64,000 bases of DNA from Heterohyrax brucei (lineage: Eukaryota; Chordata; Mammalia; Hyracoidea; Procaviidae), in NCBI GenBank assembly GCA_028571685.1, contig CM053152.1:24064001-24128000 (forward strand). Reading direction: 5' to 3'. Below, in pieces: positions 41,165 through 53,465 of this stretch (its first letter is position 1; every line of letters starts with the position of its first letter). A model generated the notes under the pieces. It was not told the origin of the DNA, searched no databases, and saw only the letters and a list, made by a program, of their open reading frames with translations. Both the position numbers and the translations under genes were made by a program.

Positions 41165-44100
41165 AAGTGAAAGTATAGAATCCAGGTCAATTTTGTATGC
41201 CTGCCTATCTGCAACTCCATCTGCTGTCCCCATCCTCTGGCAGCACATTCCTCCTTTTCACTCTGTACTTCTAGTATCCTATTAATGAGCACCTGTCCCC
41301 TCCTCTCCACCCTCTTATCTCCTATCTAGAAAGAAACCAGTAGGACAGCTTCCTAGAAATGTATGAAACCATAAAGTACACGTACCGTAAGGTGATAATG
41401 TGTCTCCAAGTCCAGTCCATTCTTGTCTGAAGAGTTGACCTCAGTACTGGTTTCTGGTCAGGGCCAGAAGCAGATCTAGGAGCGATGTTCCCAGGGGACC
41501 CTCCAGGCTGTCAGACCATCACTTCTACATCAGGGACTCTGCCTTAGGTAGTGGCCAGGCACCATCTGGTTCTTCTTGTCTCATGCAGATGCAGTCTCCC
41601 ATTCATACAGCTCCTTCTGTCTCCTGTGCTCTTTTTTTCCCTCATGTCTTTGTTGTTCTCAGTCATCATCTATTCCAGATGGGTTGGCATTGCGTACCTC
41701 AGCTGGCAGCTTGCTATCTTTTAAGACCTCAGACACCACTCACCAACATAGGGGTACAGAAGACTCTCTTAACAAATGTTTTAGTCAGCTAGTGCTGCTG
41801 TAATGGAAATACCACAACGTGGAAGGCTTTAGCAAAGTAAAGTTTAATCTTACAGTCCAGAAGTTTACAAGTCTGAATTCAAGGTGTTCACACCAAGGGA
41901 AGGCTTTCCCTCTGTCAGCTCTGGTGGAAAGTACTTGTGTTGCATCAGTCTTTGTTCAGGGAGCATCTTGGCACAGGAACGTCAGGTCTGAAGGTTGCAG
42001 TCTTCTCCCAGTGCTGCTTTCTTGATGGTGTGAGGTTCCCAAATCTCTCTGCCAGATTTTTCCCTTTATAGCTCAAGAAACCACCTCAAGGCACAAAAAA
42101 CACTTATACATTGAATCTTGCTCTACCAGCACAACTGCTGCCTATCCACCCTCATTAAAGTCATAGAGGCAGGAATTCCAACATGGAGAAACATCACACT
42201 ATACCAGGAATTGTGGCACACCCATATTGTTACTGATTTCTTAGGGAACACTTTCAATCCGTGACAGCAATAAACTAGTTAGGCCGATTGGCCTTAATGT
42301 CCCCTGAGTACATGGTCCCCAGACCCCCATCCCTGCTACTCTATCCTTTGAAATATTAGGTTGAATTTAGAAAACCTTTCAGTTTATGGTGAAGTCCAGT
42401 TAAATTAATCTGCTCTATACTGTGTGCTGTCACAGCTTTCACCTAACCAACTTTTTATCAACTATCTCCCTCCCTCCCCACTCTCGTACCATCAAAGAGT
42501 CTGTTCTGCTGTGCATAAGTCTATTTTTAAGTCCTTATAGCAGGAGTGTCACACAATGTTTGTCCTTTTGCCAGTGACTGATTTCACTCAGCATAATGTC
42601 TTCCAGTTGAAACCAGGTTATGAGATGCTTCCTGAAATCATCATTGTTCTTTATCGTTGCATGGTATCCCATTGAGTATACGTACCATAGTTTGCTTATC
42701 CATTCATCTGTTGACAGGCACCCAGGTTGATTCCATCTTTTTGCTATTGGGAGAGTGATGGCAATAAACTTTTGTGTGCATGTATTTGTTCATGTGAACA
42801 CCTTTATTCCCGTATGATATACACAGAGCAGTGGGATTGCTGGATCATATGGCACTTCTCTTTCTAGCTTTTTAAGGAAGCACCAAATTGCTTTCCAAAG
42901 ATACTATACCATTTTGCATTCCCATCAGCAGTGTAGGAGAGTTCTAATCTCTCTGCAGCCTCTCCATCATTTGTTGTTTTGTGTTTTTTGGATCAGGGCC
43001 AACCTTGTTGGGGTGAGCTGGTAACTCACTGTAGTTTTGATTTGGATTTCTCTAATGTGTAATGATCATGAGCTTTTCCTTGTGTGTCTTTTGGCTGCCT
43101 GCATGTCTTCTTTGATGAAGTGTCTGTCCATCTTCTTTGCCCATTGCTTAATTGGGTTGTTTACCTTTTTCTTGTTGACATTTTGTAGTACCTTGTAGAT
43201 TATAGATATCAGATGTCAAGGCAACATGCAGTTGCCAAATATTTTTTTCCCGTTCTGTAGGTGGTCTTTAATTCTCTTGATAAAGTCTTTGGAAGAGCAT
43301 TAAGTGAGTCTTAGGAATTAAATTTATCAGTTTTCTCTCCTGTTGTTTGTGGATTGTTTGTCAGATTTTGTAGTCAGTCTAAACCATGTATTAGAGCTTC
43401 TATTGCTGATCCTAATTTTTCTTGCATGATCTCTATTGTTTTAGGTTTGATGTTTAAGTTTTTGATCTATTTTGAGTTAGTTTTTGTGTCAGGTGTGAGA
43501 GATGGGTCTTGGTTCATTTTTTTTGCAGATGGGTATCCAATTTTGCCAACACCATTTGTTAAAGAGACTGTTTTTACCCCAGTTTACAACCTTTGGACCT
43601 TTGTCGAGTATCAACTGTTTATAAGAAGTTGGTAATATTTCTGGGTCTGCATTCTGTTCCATTTGTTAACATGTCTCTTTTTGTACCAATACCAGGCTGT
43701 TTTGACTTCTGTTGCAGTGTAATAGGTTCTAAGGTCAGGTAGTGTGAGGCCTCCCACTGTGTTCCTCTTCTTCAGTAGTGCTTTGCTTATCTGGGGTTTC
43801 TTCCCTTTCCGAACAAAGTTGGTGATTTGTTTCTCCATCTCATTAAAAAATGACAGTGGAATTTGTATAAGAATTGCATTGTATTTGTGGATCACTTTGG
43901 GTAAAATAGGCATTTTGACATTGTTAAGTCTTCCTATCCATGAGCAAGGTAGGTTTCTCTATTTGTATAAGTCTCTTTTGGTTTCTTGAAGCAAGGTCTT
44001 GTAATTTTCTCTGTATAGTTCTCTTATTTCTCTGGTTAGATTTATTCCTAGGTGTTTTGTCTTCTTTGGGGCTATCATAAATGGTATTGATTTGGTGAAT

Positions 44101-44436
44101 ACCTCTTTGGTGTTCTCTCAGTGTAAACAGGAAACCTACCGATTTACTTATGTTTATCTTATATCCTGATACTTTGCTGAACTCAGTTAGTTCCAGTAGT
44201 TTATCTATGGATTGTATAGGGTTTTCTGTGTACACTATTATATCACCTGAAAGTAAGATATTCTTACTTCTTCTTTACTGATGTGGATGCCCTTTGTTTC
44301 TTTGTCTTGTCTGATTGCTCTGGCTAGAACCTCTAGCACAATGTTGAAAAGAAGTGATGACAGTGGTCATCCTTGTCTAGTTCCCATTTTCAGGGGAAAT
44401 TCTTTCTCTATATGTTGTTTTTATACAGTTTTTTAA
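41165..44436 (-). pseudogene. L1 LINE, 5'-truncated, ORF2 C-terminal part and 3' UTR
   Basis: On the minus strand, 44235-43924 reads [20 protein letters not shown] and [14 protein letters not shown]; 43913-43611 reads MPILPKVIHKYNAILIQIPL, then GGLTLPDLRTYYTATEVKT and [18 protein letters not shown]. These are L1 ORF2 after the reverse-transcriptase core. The frames differ by one base and further stops occur below 43600, so it is dead. The ORF2 end ('gcccattgcttaattgggtt' and onward) reaches about 42570; the 3' UTR continues to about 41165. An LTR-like element lies in that 3' UTR. Confidence 0.87.
41777..42266 (+). mobile_element. LTR-like element of the TGTC...GACA family
   Basis: Starts TGTTTTAGTCAGCTAGTGC, ends TTTCAATCCGTGACA; about 490 bp, the same inner order as 39645-40128. 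It lies within the L1 3' UTR: L1-type sequence is found on both sides. A clean target duplication is not visible. Confidence 0.72.
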
Positions 44437-44438
44437 AA

Positions 44439-44462
44439 TCTCGACGGCACTTGGCTTTGGCT
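44439..44462 (+). mobile_element. Possible tail-only RTE/SINE micro-insertion
   Basis: TCTCGACGGCACTTGGCTTT at the 5' edge of the L1, the same terminus as at 4792 and 17898, without the palindromic half. Confidence 0.4.
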
Positions 44463-44469
44463 TATTGTA

Positions 44470-45120
44470 TTTCCTAGGTCTTTAATTGACAATACTTCAG
44501 TTCATCATGTGACTTTACCATAAAGTAGTTAACCGACCCACAATAACTAAACAATTAGACGGTTTGAAGCTTTTGCAATCGCAAGCAACACTAGAATAAA
44601 TATGTCTTGCAATGTAAGCTTATTTTCTTAGGACTAATTATGAGAAGTAAAACTACTAGGTCAAAGGATATGAAGATTGTTATAGTAGTTGTTAGGTATT
44701 GCCAAATTGTTTCTCAAAAGGATATGTTCACTTGCATTCAGAATCATTTTAACTGTCCTTCACCCCTGATGCCACTAAATATAAACCTACCAAGCCCCAC
44801 CCACAGTTTTTAAGACAGGGAGTGGCTGTTTGAATAGCACAGGTCTGTGTTCCTGGCTGATCTCAGACAAAATGACAGCACCTTGAAACACATGGCCAGG
44901 TGATGGATGTTCGGCCCAGCAGCTGATTCTGGAGACAACCTTAGGAGAGCGCACAGGTTATCATTAGCTGCCTGGGACTGGCACTACACCTCAGACACAG
45001 CCAGATGGAGAACACATTACCACTCGAATACCTATAAGCCAATGACAAATGCGTGATGTGTTCCCAGCAAAAATCAAGGCACTTCTTGGAGGGTTTGAAT
45101 ATTGCCATGTACTCTCTCGT
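44470..45120. other. Intergenic, no recognised element
   Basis: No gene or repeat named. Confidence 0.35.
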
Positions 45121-45124
45121 TGTT

Positions 45125-45238
45125 GCTCTTAGCTGCCGTCGAGTCAACTCACAGTGACCCCGCACACTATGGGATCAGACCATTGTGATACCAAAAGTCT
45201 TCAATGGCTGATTTTTCAGCAGTAGATTATCGGCAGTT
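45125..45238 (-). mobile_element. AfroSINE 3' part
   Basis: 'cttagctgccgtcgagtca', 'actcacagtgaccccgcac', 'aatggctgatttttcagcag'. Confidence 0.75.
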
Positions 45239-45519
45239 CTTCTTCCTGTGCTGTTAGTAGCAGCTTAACCTCAATGATAGACCAGACTGCTGTCTTTCTC
45301 CTCTTTGACTTTAGAAGTTGGCTGTCTTTGTGTCTGAAATTTTCATGAAACATCTCCATGACAAGCTTAAGGTAACATTTCCAAGATTTAAACAGATGAA
45401 AGCTTAAATTTCCACTTCTGTCACCACCATGAGCCCTCAACAGAGAAACCCAGAGAAGAAACTTTTTTTTTCTTAGCATGGTTGATAATGGTAGAGCATG
45501 GATGGTGAAGGGCAGGTGT

Positions 45520-45682
45520 CAGCCCTGATGGCGTAGTGGCTGAGTGCTTCGGCAGCTCACAAAAGGATGGGAGTTTGAGTCCTCTAGCTGCTCTTTGGAG
45601 ACTCTATGGGGCAGTTCTACTCTGTCTATAGGGTCACTGTGAGTCAAAATCGACTCCGAGATTGTTTTTGTTTGTTTGTTTT
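45520..45682 (+). mobile_element. AfroSINE, full length
   Basis: 'agccctgatggcgtagtgg', 'agctgctctttggagactc', 'ggggcagttctactctgtc', 'cactgtgagtcaaaatcgac'. Confidence 0.9.
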
Positions 45683-45689
45683 AATTTGC

Positions 45690-48074
45690 TAAGCAACATG
45701 CAAGCACAGTGTCTGCATGCCTGAGAATGGAAAACAAGGCTTGCAGCATAGACCAGACTGGAATACTCCTGTCAATCACTTGCTCAATCATACTCTAAAA
45801 ATGGAAGCCAGGGTTCTGAAAAGATAAATACTATTTACTGGATTTTTTTCTCCCTTCCTTACGAAGACTTATATTATCCGAGAATGTAAAATGTAGTTTT
45901 CTGTTGCTAGAAGATTTTATTTCCCATGAATTTTGAATGTGTGGTTTATCTTACTGTAATTGAGTCCTTGATAAAATGAGCTTTGGGAGTTTGAGAGGGC
46001 AAAGGTACCAGAACTTTCTGCATCACATCAGCCTTCATGAATGCACACAGACTGCACAGCACACTTACAGATTAAATCATTCCTTCCTTAAAAGGCTTTT
46101 CTTAATTAAGAGTCACTTTATGGATTCATACTCAGGGAGCCGGTGTTCCTGGACACTGACGACAGAGAAGAGCATCTGGTGGGGTACCACAGGCAAGTCC
46201 TCTCAAAAGGGTGCCCTATTCCTATAGGAAATACGCTTCCTCAGAAATACGGTCTACATTCCAGGATAACAAGAAGGGAACATACGTGGAATTCGATGTC
46301 AGTGCTGTCAAACACGGCGTAAGATCTCTGATTTCCATGTTTCCCAGGGAAAGGCATTGTACTTGGTGAGGATGAGGCCTCTGTTAGGAAGCTGAAGTGC
46401 ACCATGGGATTTCTGTTTCGGGAGCTTCTTGGGCCAGAGTCCATCTGCTGCTGTGACAGCTCTTGACAAGCCTGGCCTCCGGGGGGATTTGTCTCCTGTT
46501 CCTTAGTTCCCCCTAGTCCATCTCTTTCTCACCAGAAGAGGAAAGCCTCCCCCATCAAAAGCCACCCGTTCAGAGAAGATCTTTCCCTGTTGAAAGTCAC
46601 TAGAATTTGATTGCTTCTTTGTCCCTTGGGCCTATAATCTCAGTTGATGTTTAAACATGCAAATTTTCTGTCATGTGGTTTGGCATATTCAGGAAGCCTG
46701 AGAGACAGAAATTACCTCCCTGGATGTAAAAGCTATGAGAATATGATTGTTAATATTGCAACTATTAACAACACAGCAAAACACGGAAGCCTCAGAAGTC
46801 GGATACTTCCTTGTGGTTTTAATTATTCCTACAAAAGGAATTAAAATGTTCAAAAGTATAAAAGCTAAAAACCTAATAAAGAAACATGCGAGTCTACTTG
46901 TGATTTATGTAACTGCTTTTCCTGCTTCGTTATTTTAAAGAAGCAGACAATAGAGCAAGTAATTTTCTCCTCATGTTGTATAGCACTCTTCCGTACTTAA
47001 GTAAAATCAATTTCAAATTGAGAGGTATCTGTAGCGGAGGCTGCAGTGCCAGCTCACAGTCTGTCACCCACCACTGCAAGGTGCGATGTCCTGACTTGCA
47101 CGTGCCAGCCCTGCGTTTCTTGGAGCGCTTTCTGTGCCCACCTGTGCAGGAGGTCAGCCATGTGGGGGAATAGCACCCCAGGAGCGTCCTTCTACCAATC
47201 ACTCATGGATGTTATAACTTGGAAGCGTGCATTTTACCCTGGTTTCTGAAGTTCCTCCAGCAGGATTAGTGTCCAAATAAGCAGGTGGTACCTGACCTGA
47301 TAACGCTGTATGGGCTGCACACCCTTTCCACAGTCCACTTTCATGCTCCGCTCTTCCCTTTATTGATGTTCCCGCCAGCTCCCAAATAAACTGCTTGTAC
47401 TCAAATCCTTGCTCAGTACCTGCTTCTGGGAACTCAAACTTACACACAGGTAACACTTGTCCTAGGCTTTGAAGATTGTATTTTTGATGTAACTAGTTCT
47501 CAGTTTTCACAGAAATAATGAAAATTACCTCATTATGTCAATTGTGCCAACGAATACCAAGAATTCTCAGATCCATGTGATCATTAAGAATCAGCCTGAA
47601 TGTGCATTTTTAATTGCTTAGCAGTGAAAACAAAACAATAAGCTTAATTGAAAGAGCATACTAAGAAAATATTTGTACCATGTATCAGAAAAGCCTTTAA
47701 TATTCTTCCAAATTAAGAATTCCTATGGATTAACAAAAAACACCCTAATAATGTCCAAGGGATATTAATTTATGGAATCACAGTCACCTTGATTTATTTG
47801 TAAATTAATATTCATTTACAAAAGAAATACTAATTGCCATTAAGCATGTGATAGCTATCTTTAACTAGCAACCAAATAAACGTAAAATAAGAAACATTAT
47901 TTTTGTCGACTGTATTGACATAGCTTTTTTAAATAATGGGATAAGTAAATACATAAATAAATAACAGGATTTTACACTGGTATGTCTCTTGAGGAAAGAA
48001 AGTGGTAATTTGATCATAAATAGCAAAACTTTTCCTAATGAATTAAGAAAGAAACGGATACTCCAAGGGCTGAG
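45690..48074. other. Intergenic, unassigned (2.4 kb)
   Basis: The longest stretch in the window without a recognised repeat. A 66-codon ORF (46644-46844, +) is followed by AATAAA at 46876 but resembles no protein I know. The part from 47480 to 48070 is A/T-rich. Confidence 0.4.
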
Positions 48075-48735
48075 GAGTGTGGTCTCAAGGACCATCTAGT
48101 TTGGTCAGCATAATATGGTTTATAAAGAAATTGTTCTACCTCCTGCTTTAGTGAGCTGCATTTGAGGTCTTAAAAGTTTGTGATAATCCATCTAAGATGC
48201 TTCACTGGTCTCACCCCGTCTGGGTCTAGGGAGAATGAAGAAAACCAAAGACATAAGGGAAAATTAGCCCGAAGGACTCATGGACAACGACCACAGTCTC
48301 TACCAGACTGAGTCCAGCACAGCTGGATAGTACCCGACTACCACCACCAACTGCTCTGATAGGGATCACAACAGAGGGTCTGTGACAGAGCTACAGGAAA
48401 ACGTAGAACAAAATTCTAACTCACAGAAAAAGACCAGACTTATTGGTCTCACACAGAGACAGAAACTCTGAGAGTATGGCCCCAAGACACTCTTTTGACT
48501 CAGTATTGAAGCCACTCCTGAGATTAACCCTTCAGTCATGGATTAGACAGGCTCATAAAGCAAAACGAGACTAAGTGGACACACTAGCTCAGGGACAAGG
48601 ATGAGAAGACAGGAGGGGACAGGAAAGCCAATAATGGGGAATCATGGTCAAGAAAAGACAGTGTTGACGTGTTGTGGTATTGACATCCAATGGCACAAAA
48701 CAATATGTGTATTAATTAAAGGGTATTCACATGAC
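48075..48735 (+). mobile_element. L1 3'-UTR fragment, afrotherian type
   Basis: 'gtttataaagaaattgttct', 'gaggtcttaaaagtttgtg', 'gagaatgaagaaaaccaaag', 'gaccagacttattggtct', 'attagacaggctcataaagc' run through an L1 3' UTR. The same order appears in the minus-strand L1 at 41165-41776. Confidence 0.68.
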
Positions 48736-48769
48736 ATTGTTTTGCTGTTTTTACTGTGTATTACTTGTC

Positions 48770-48925
48770 TGGAGCCCCGATGGTACAACGGTTAAGAGCT
48801 TGGCTGCTAACCAAAGGCCTGCAGTTGGAATCCAGCAGTCCCTCTCGGGAAACCCTGTGAAGCAGTTTAACTCTGTTCTGTGGAGTCTCTGAGTGAATTA
48901 ACTCAACAGCACTTTTTTTATAGTG
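48770..48925 (+). mobile_element. AfroSINE, full length
   Basis: 'ggagccccgatggtacaacg', 'gagcttggctgctaacc', 'gaatccagcagtccctctc', 'gaattaactcaacagcac'. Confidence 0.9.
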
Positions 48926-48929
48926 TTCT

Positions 48930-49284
48930 TTTTTTAAAAATAAGTATCCTTTTTCCTTTAAAAAATTAACTCTTCTTCTTCCCTGAGGTCATCTTAAAAC
49001 CAAAGTTTAACTTAATTAGTGACCAAAAGGTCTGCCTTGAGCATTATGCTCTTTTAAGAACTGTGTACATAACACCAAATGGACAACAGCAACTCACTAT
49101 GGAGTGGACAGGAACCTTAGGGTCAGTGAGTTTAAGGTAAAGGGGGAGGAACATCTCAGAAAAAGAGGGTGAGGATGACTGCATGGCTTGAAGAATGTCA
49201 ACTCACTGAATCGTACATATAGAAACTGGTGAGCTGGTGTGTATTTTCCTGTGTATATTCTCAACAACCACAAAGTAAATAAAT
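48930..49284. other. Intergenic, no recognised element
   Basis: A/T-rich; nothing named. Confidence 0.35.
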
Positions 49285-49905
49285 TTAGAAAACTGATTAA
49301 CCACTTTAAAGTCAACAATTCAGTGGCATTTGTTATGTTCACAGTGTTGTGCAACCAGCACCTTTATCTAATTTCAAAACATTTGCATAACCCCAAAAGG
49401 AAACCTGTACCCATTAAGCAGTTGCTACCCATTCCCCCCTCCTTCTAGCCCTGGCAACCACCACACTGTTTCTCTAGGGATTTACCCATTTAGGGTATTT
49501 CATATGAATACCATTAGCAATTGTTGTCAATTGTCACTCACGATGACTGCAGGTATGTCGGAGTAGTCTGTGCTATATGGTTTCTAATGGCTGATTTTTC
49601 AGAAATAAATTGCTAGACCTTTCTTCTAAGCCGTCTGTGGGTGGATCCAAACCTCCAAACTTTTGGTTAGCAGCTGATAGTGTTAACTATTTGCACCATG
49701 AGGAACTCTGTCATGTAAGTAGAATCAAATAATACGTGACCTTTTGTGTCCAACTTCTTTCACTCAGTGTAATGTTTTCCAAGTGTCATCTGTGTTGCAG
49801 AATGTATCAGTACTTTGTCACTTTTTAAGTCTGAATAATGTTCTATTGTATGGGTATACCACAATTTATTTATCCATTCTTCCCCTGCTAGATGTTTAAG
49901 CATGT
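49285..49905 (-). mobile_element. Old L1 3'-UTR fragment, split by an AfroSINE
   Basis: 'gttgtgcaaccagcaccttt', 'ccattcccccctccttctag', interrupted at 49508-49714, then 'ttctttcactcagtgtaatg', 'gggtataccacaatttattt'. Confidence 0.65.
49508..49714 (-). mobile_element. AfroSINE, longer subtype, nested in L1
   Basis: Antisense: 'caattgttgtcaattgtcac', 'aatggctgatttttcagaa', 'aaacctccaaacttttgg', 'atttgcaccatgaggaac'. Confidence 0.85.
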
Positions 49906-50321
49906 TGTGTTCAGGAAAAACAGACAAGAAACTTGGTGCCCTGGGCACCACTGAGGGAGACGTGGCCCGGTTTGGTGCTTTAATAGTACCTCATCGTTTC
50001 CAGATTTCTGGAATAACAGAGATCACCACCTCCCTTCTTAACTCGGACTTTCATTTCTTGTCTTTCAGTTTGGACAAGCACGTCTTGTTTTACATTGATA
50101 CATATTCCATCACTAGTGGCTGAGGCCCACATAGCTTACCTGGGAAGGGACAAGAGAAATCTCCTATTTAAAATCCTGCTTTTTCATGGAGATATGTCTT
50201 TGGACCCCACCTGGCAGTGAAGCAATGAGGAGCTTTCCAAGGTCATGTCATCATAAACTTCCAGTTAACTTGAGGTGGTTACCTGGCTGTGTTCAACCTC
50301 TCTTTGAAAGTTAGTATCCCC

Positions 50322-50762
50322 CTTCAGTCATGTAGCCCTGCCGTAAGAGAAATACCACAAGTGGATGGCTTTAAAAAGAGAAATTTAATTCTGTCACAGT
50401 CCAGTAGACTACAAGTCTAAATTTAGAGTGTCAGCTCCAGGGGAAGGCTTTCTCTGTTGGCTCTGGAGGGAGGTCCTTGTCATCAATCTTTCCCTGGACT
50501 GAGAGCTTCTGAGGTACAGGGATCTTGGGTCCAAAGGCTGTGCCCTACTCCTAGCACTGCTTGCCTCCCTTTCCCTTATATCCCAAGAGATTGTCTCAAG
50601 GCCATACAATCTTATACACTGAGTCCTGCCCCATCAACAAGACTGCCGCAACAGCACAGCAGCAGGGTAGACAGCATATAGGAATATCACACAATACCAG
50701 GAATCATAGCTTGGCCAAATGACTGTACACATTTTTTGCAGAATATAGTTCAATCTGTGACA
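50322..50762 (+). mobile_element. LTR-like element of the TGTC...GACA family
   Basis: 'agaaataccacaagtggatg', 'cagctccaggggaaggc', 'tctggagggaggtccttgtc', ending 'ttcaatctgtgaca'. The first bases are diverged. Confidence 0.7.
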
Positions 50763-50769
50763 GCCCCTC

Positions 50770-52407
50770 ACACAATCAGATGCCCTGAGACTTCAATCAC
50801 AGTTGTTACAATCTCTTCCAGAACTGTGCGATTGGAAAATGTTATTAGAACTCACAAAAACTGATCCCTCCCTTTCCCTATATGTCTTCATAAAAATAAT
50901 AATAGTGTATTTGAAGAAATCCAGTTCTTGGAGGGAAACAAGGGGTACCAGGTCATTTCTGGGGAAAAGGTTTACTAAGCACATTTAGTTTTGCTTTGAT
51001 CTCAGATTCTCCTCGAATGTCCCAGTTTCTCCAATCAGCATTGCGTTGCTTTTTCAACAGGTATTTGACCTTGCTATCCATAAGTGGCAGACACACCCAC
51101 CTACCTTCAAGGAGGTGAAGAGATCTGGAACACATGTGAATAAGAATGGATTCTTGCCTTTGAGATTCTGATTCCCTAGGTCCAAGTGACACGTTGGACT
51201 TTAATGAACTATGTGCTTTAATGAACATCCCAAGTGTTCTTCTTAACTGGGCACATGTGAGAAATTCTATATCATAGGAAAAATTACATTAAACAAGACT
51301 TCAAATTTCCTTCTATTTTAGGTAGATTTTTCTAGGAAATTATTCTATTACTGGCATCCAAACCAGTTGTCTTTCTGGTAGAGAATGTGCTTTTAAGTAA
51401 AGATCTAATGTAGCCTTATACAGAGTGCTAAGCAGAATTAACCTGCTGAGCTGCCGTAGCTGGGGGAAGCGTATTAGTGTTGCAGAGGAAGTGTCAGCGG
51501 AAAAGGCGGGTGATACCACTGGTGATTGCAATTTCAGTGGAGTGATGGGGCCATGTAAGACAGATCACAAAAGATCCAAAGACTAGAGTATTAGTATGCT
51601 GGGAAAGAGTGAGTTTATAGGGAGAGGTTAGAGGCAGAGGGAAGATAGCTGATGTCCCAGAGAAGCTAAGGGGACGAGGAATGAATTTGGAGGACTCTTG
51701 AAGGCAGTACACTTAAAAATAAGAAAGAGTTCTTTCTCTGAGACTGGAGAAGAGGAGATGAGGGTAAGTGGAGAGAGATTGCTATGTGAACTTCATGTGG
51801 AGAACGAGGAAGCATTCTTCAATTTACTCAGAGAAATAGGTGAGACTAAGCAAAGCATCAGTGAACATTCAGGGGGTCTGCTTAACAGGGACAGCTAAAA
51901 CGATTAATGAGGAGGGCTTATTGTGGGTTAATTTTATACAGCTGTTTAGCAGTACCAACTCACACAATTATGTAAGTATCTTTCCAGCAATAATTAAGCA
52001 GACAGAAAATAGAGAATGAAGCTTGGGAATTCTTCATTTTTGTCGCCATCTATTTTTCATTTTCCGTTTCCAGGAATCTTCGTTTGGGTGGTTCATTCTC
52101 TTAAGCCCACAGCCTGGTTGGACTATCTTGTCCAGTAGTTCTCAAGCCATATTATGCAACAAAATCATTCAGGTGGTTCTTTTCAGACAAATGACTGCAC
52201 CTACCCACAGAGAGCTGGTGGAACCTGGTGGTTAGCAGCTTTCCCAGCAGCCTAGGTAATTTTAGCGTCACTAGGTCAGAATTGAGGACCCTGGCCTGAG
52301 CCACCATTTGGAAATTTTCTGTCCATTGCCTTGGTAAGGAATAGCTGGAAATTTATACACATGGCCACTCACGCTGTTTTGTGCTTTTCTGTGTGTATTC
52401 TTAAATT
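50770..52407. other. Intergenic, no recognised element (1.6 kb)
   Basis: No repeat or gene named. Short ORFs up to 91 aa only. Confidence 0.35.
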
Positions 52408-52562
52408 GTGCCTCTGCTGGTAGAGTGGATAAGAGTTTGACTCCTGACCAAAAGGCAGCAGTTCAAATCTACCAGTCACTCTTTGGAAATCCTATGGGGC
52501 AGTTTAGTTTACTCTTTCCTATAGGGTCATTGTGAGTTGACATCAACTTGACACACAGAGAG
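52408..52562 (+). mobile_element. AfroSINE, full length
   Basis: 'gcctctgctggtagagtgg', 'aaaaggcagcagttcaaat', 'ctctttggaaatcctatgg', 'catcaacttgacacacag'. Confidence 0.87.
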
Positions 52563-53220
52563 ATTTATTCTTAAATTAATGGTCAAATGTGTAGGTTTCA
52601 TTCTAAACTGTGCTTTTCAACAAAATGCTTTGAATCTCCTCAACGTTCTGAGTTAAAGAAGCCTTTGGATATTGCTTTAAGTAAGTGGGGGAGGGTGGAT
52701 GGGTACATAGATCACAGGTAGATACCTGGATACCTGGACATGAGCGCACATGGATACACACATAGACACACTCACAGCAGATTCCCACAGATTACAGTGT
52801 GAGTCCTCCAGATAAGGGAGGCAGAGGAATAGAGACCATAGGCAGATAAGGTATCAAGGCAAGTGTGTGACCAGGGAGTGTTTAGTGTGCCAAATGTGCC
52901 CTTTGCAGTTAGGGTTGAGCCATAGGAAGTGAAGGAGCACTAAGCTACCTCTTTACCTCAGATGAGGGATGCAGTCCAGGAACTCAGCAGCCCTTAGAAT
53001 GAAAACAGATGCTTTTGGCCTTGGGTAGATACCTGAGCTGCTGATTGCCTAGCACAGGATGTGGCTGGAGGAGTGGGATAGTAACAACGTTAGGGTCTGT
53101 GTAATGCATTGCTATTTACATCACTGTCCCCTATAGATTCCTTCTGTGACCCTTATCATAGACGCACCCAAACTTGTAGATTGAGGCCGGCCTCGCTGAC
53201 ACTGCTGCTGCCCGTTCTCG
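52563..53220. other. Intergenic, no recognised element
   Basis: Nothing named. Confidence 0.35.
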
Positions 53221-53222
53221 CT

Positions 53223-53337
53223 CATTAACATGATAGAGGTGAGATTTACAATTTATAGGAAAATCACACAATACCAGAAATCATGGCCCTGCCAAACTGA
53301 TACACCTTTTTGGGAGGACGCAGTTTAATCCATGACA
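53223..53337 (+). mobile_element. LTR-like element, 3' fragment
   Basis: 'gaaaatcacacaataccag', 'aaatcatggccctgccaaac', 'gtttaatccatgaca' is the 3' end of the TGTC...GACA family. Confidence 0.62.
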
Positions 53338-53431
53338 GTTGGTAATATGAATTTTGAGAAATATGATCTGGTGATACAAGCCACCAATGACGTAAATGGC
53401 ACTGGGACACCATAGATCTGTGGTAAGATAG

Positions 53432-53465
53432 CATTGTTGTGGTGGTTGTTGTTGCTGTTGTTAGG
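53432..53465. repeat. GTT-rich short repeat
   Basis: 'tgttgtggtggttgttgttg' marks the 3' tail of the minus-strand RTE LINE that starts next to it. Confidence 0.8.

Noticed and set aside
46644-46844. 66-codon ORF followed by AATAAA, Cys- and Tyr-rich
   Set aside because: Looks gene-like at first glance, but there is no acceptor or partner exon that I can support and no family match.
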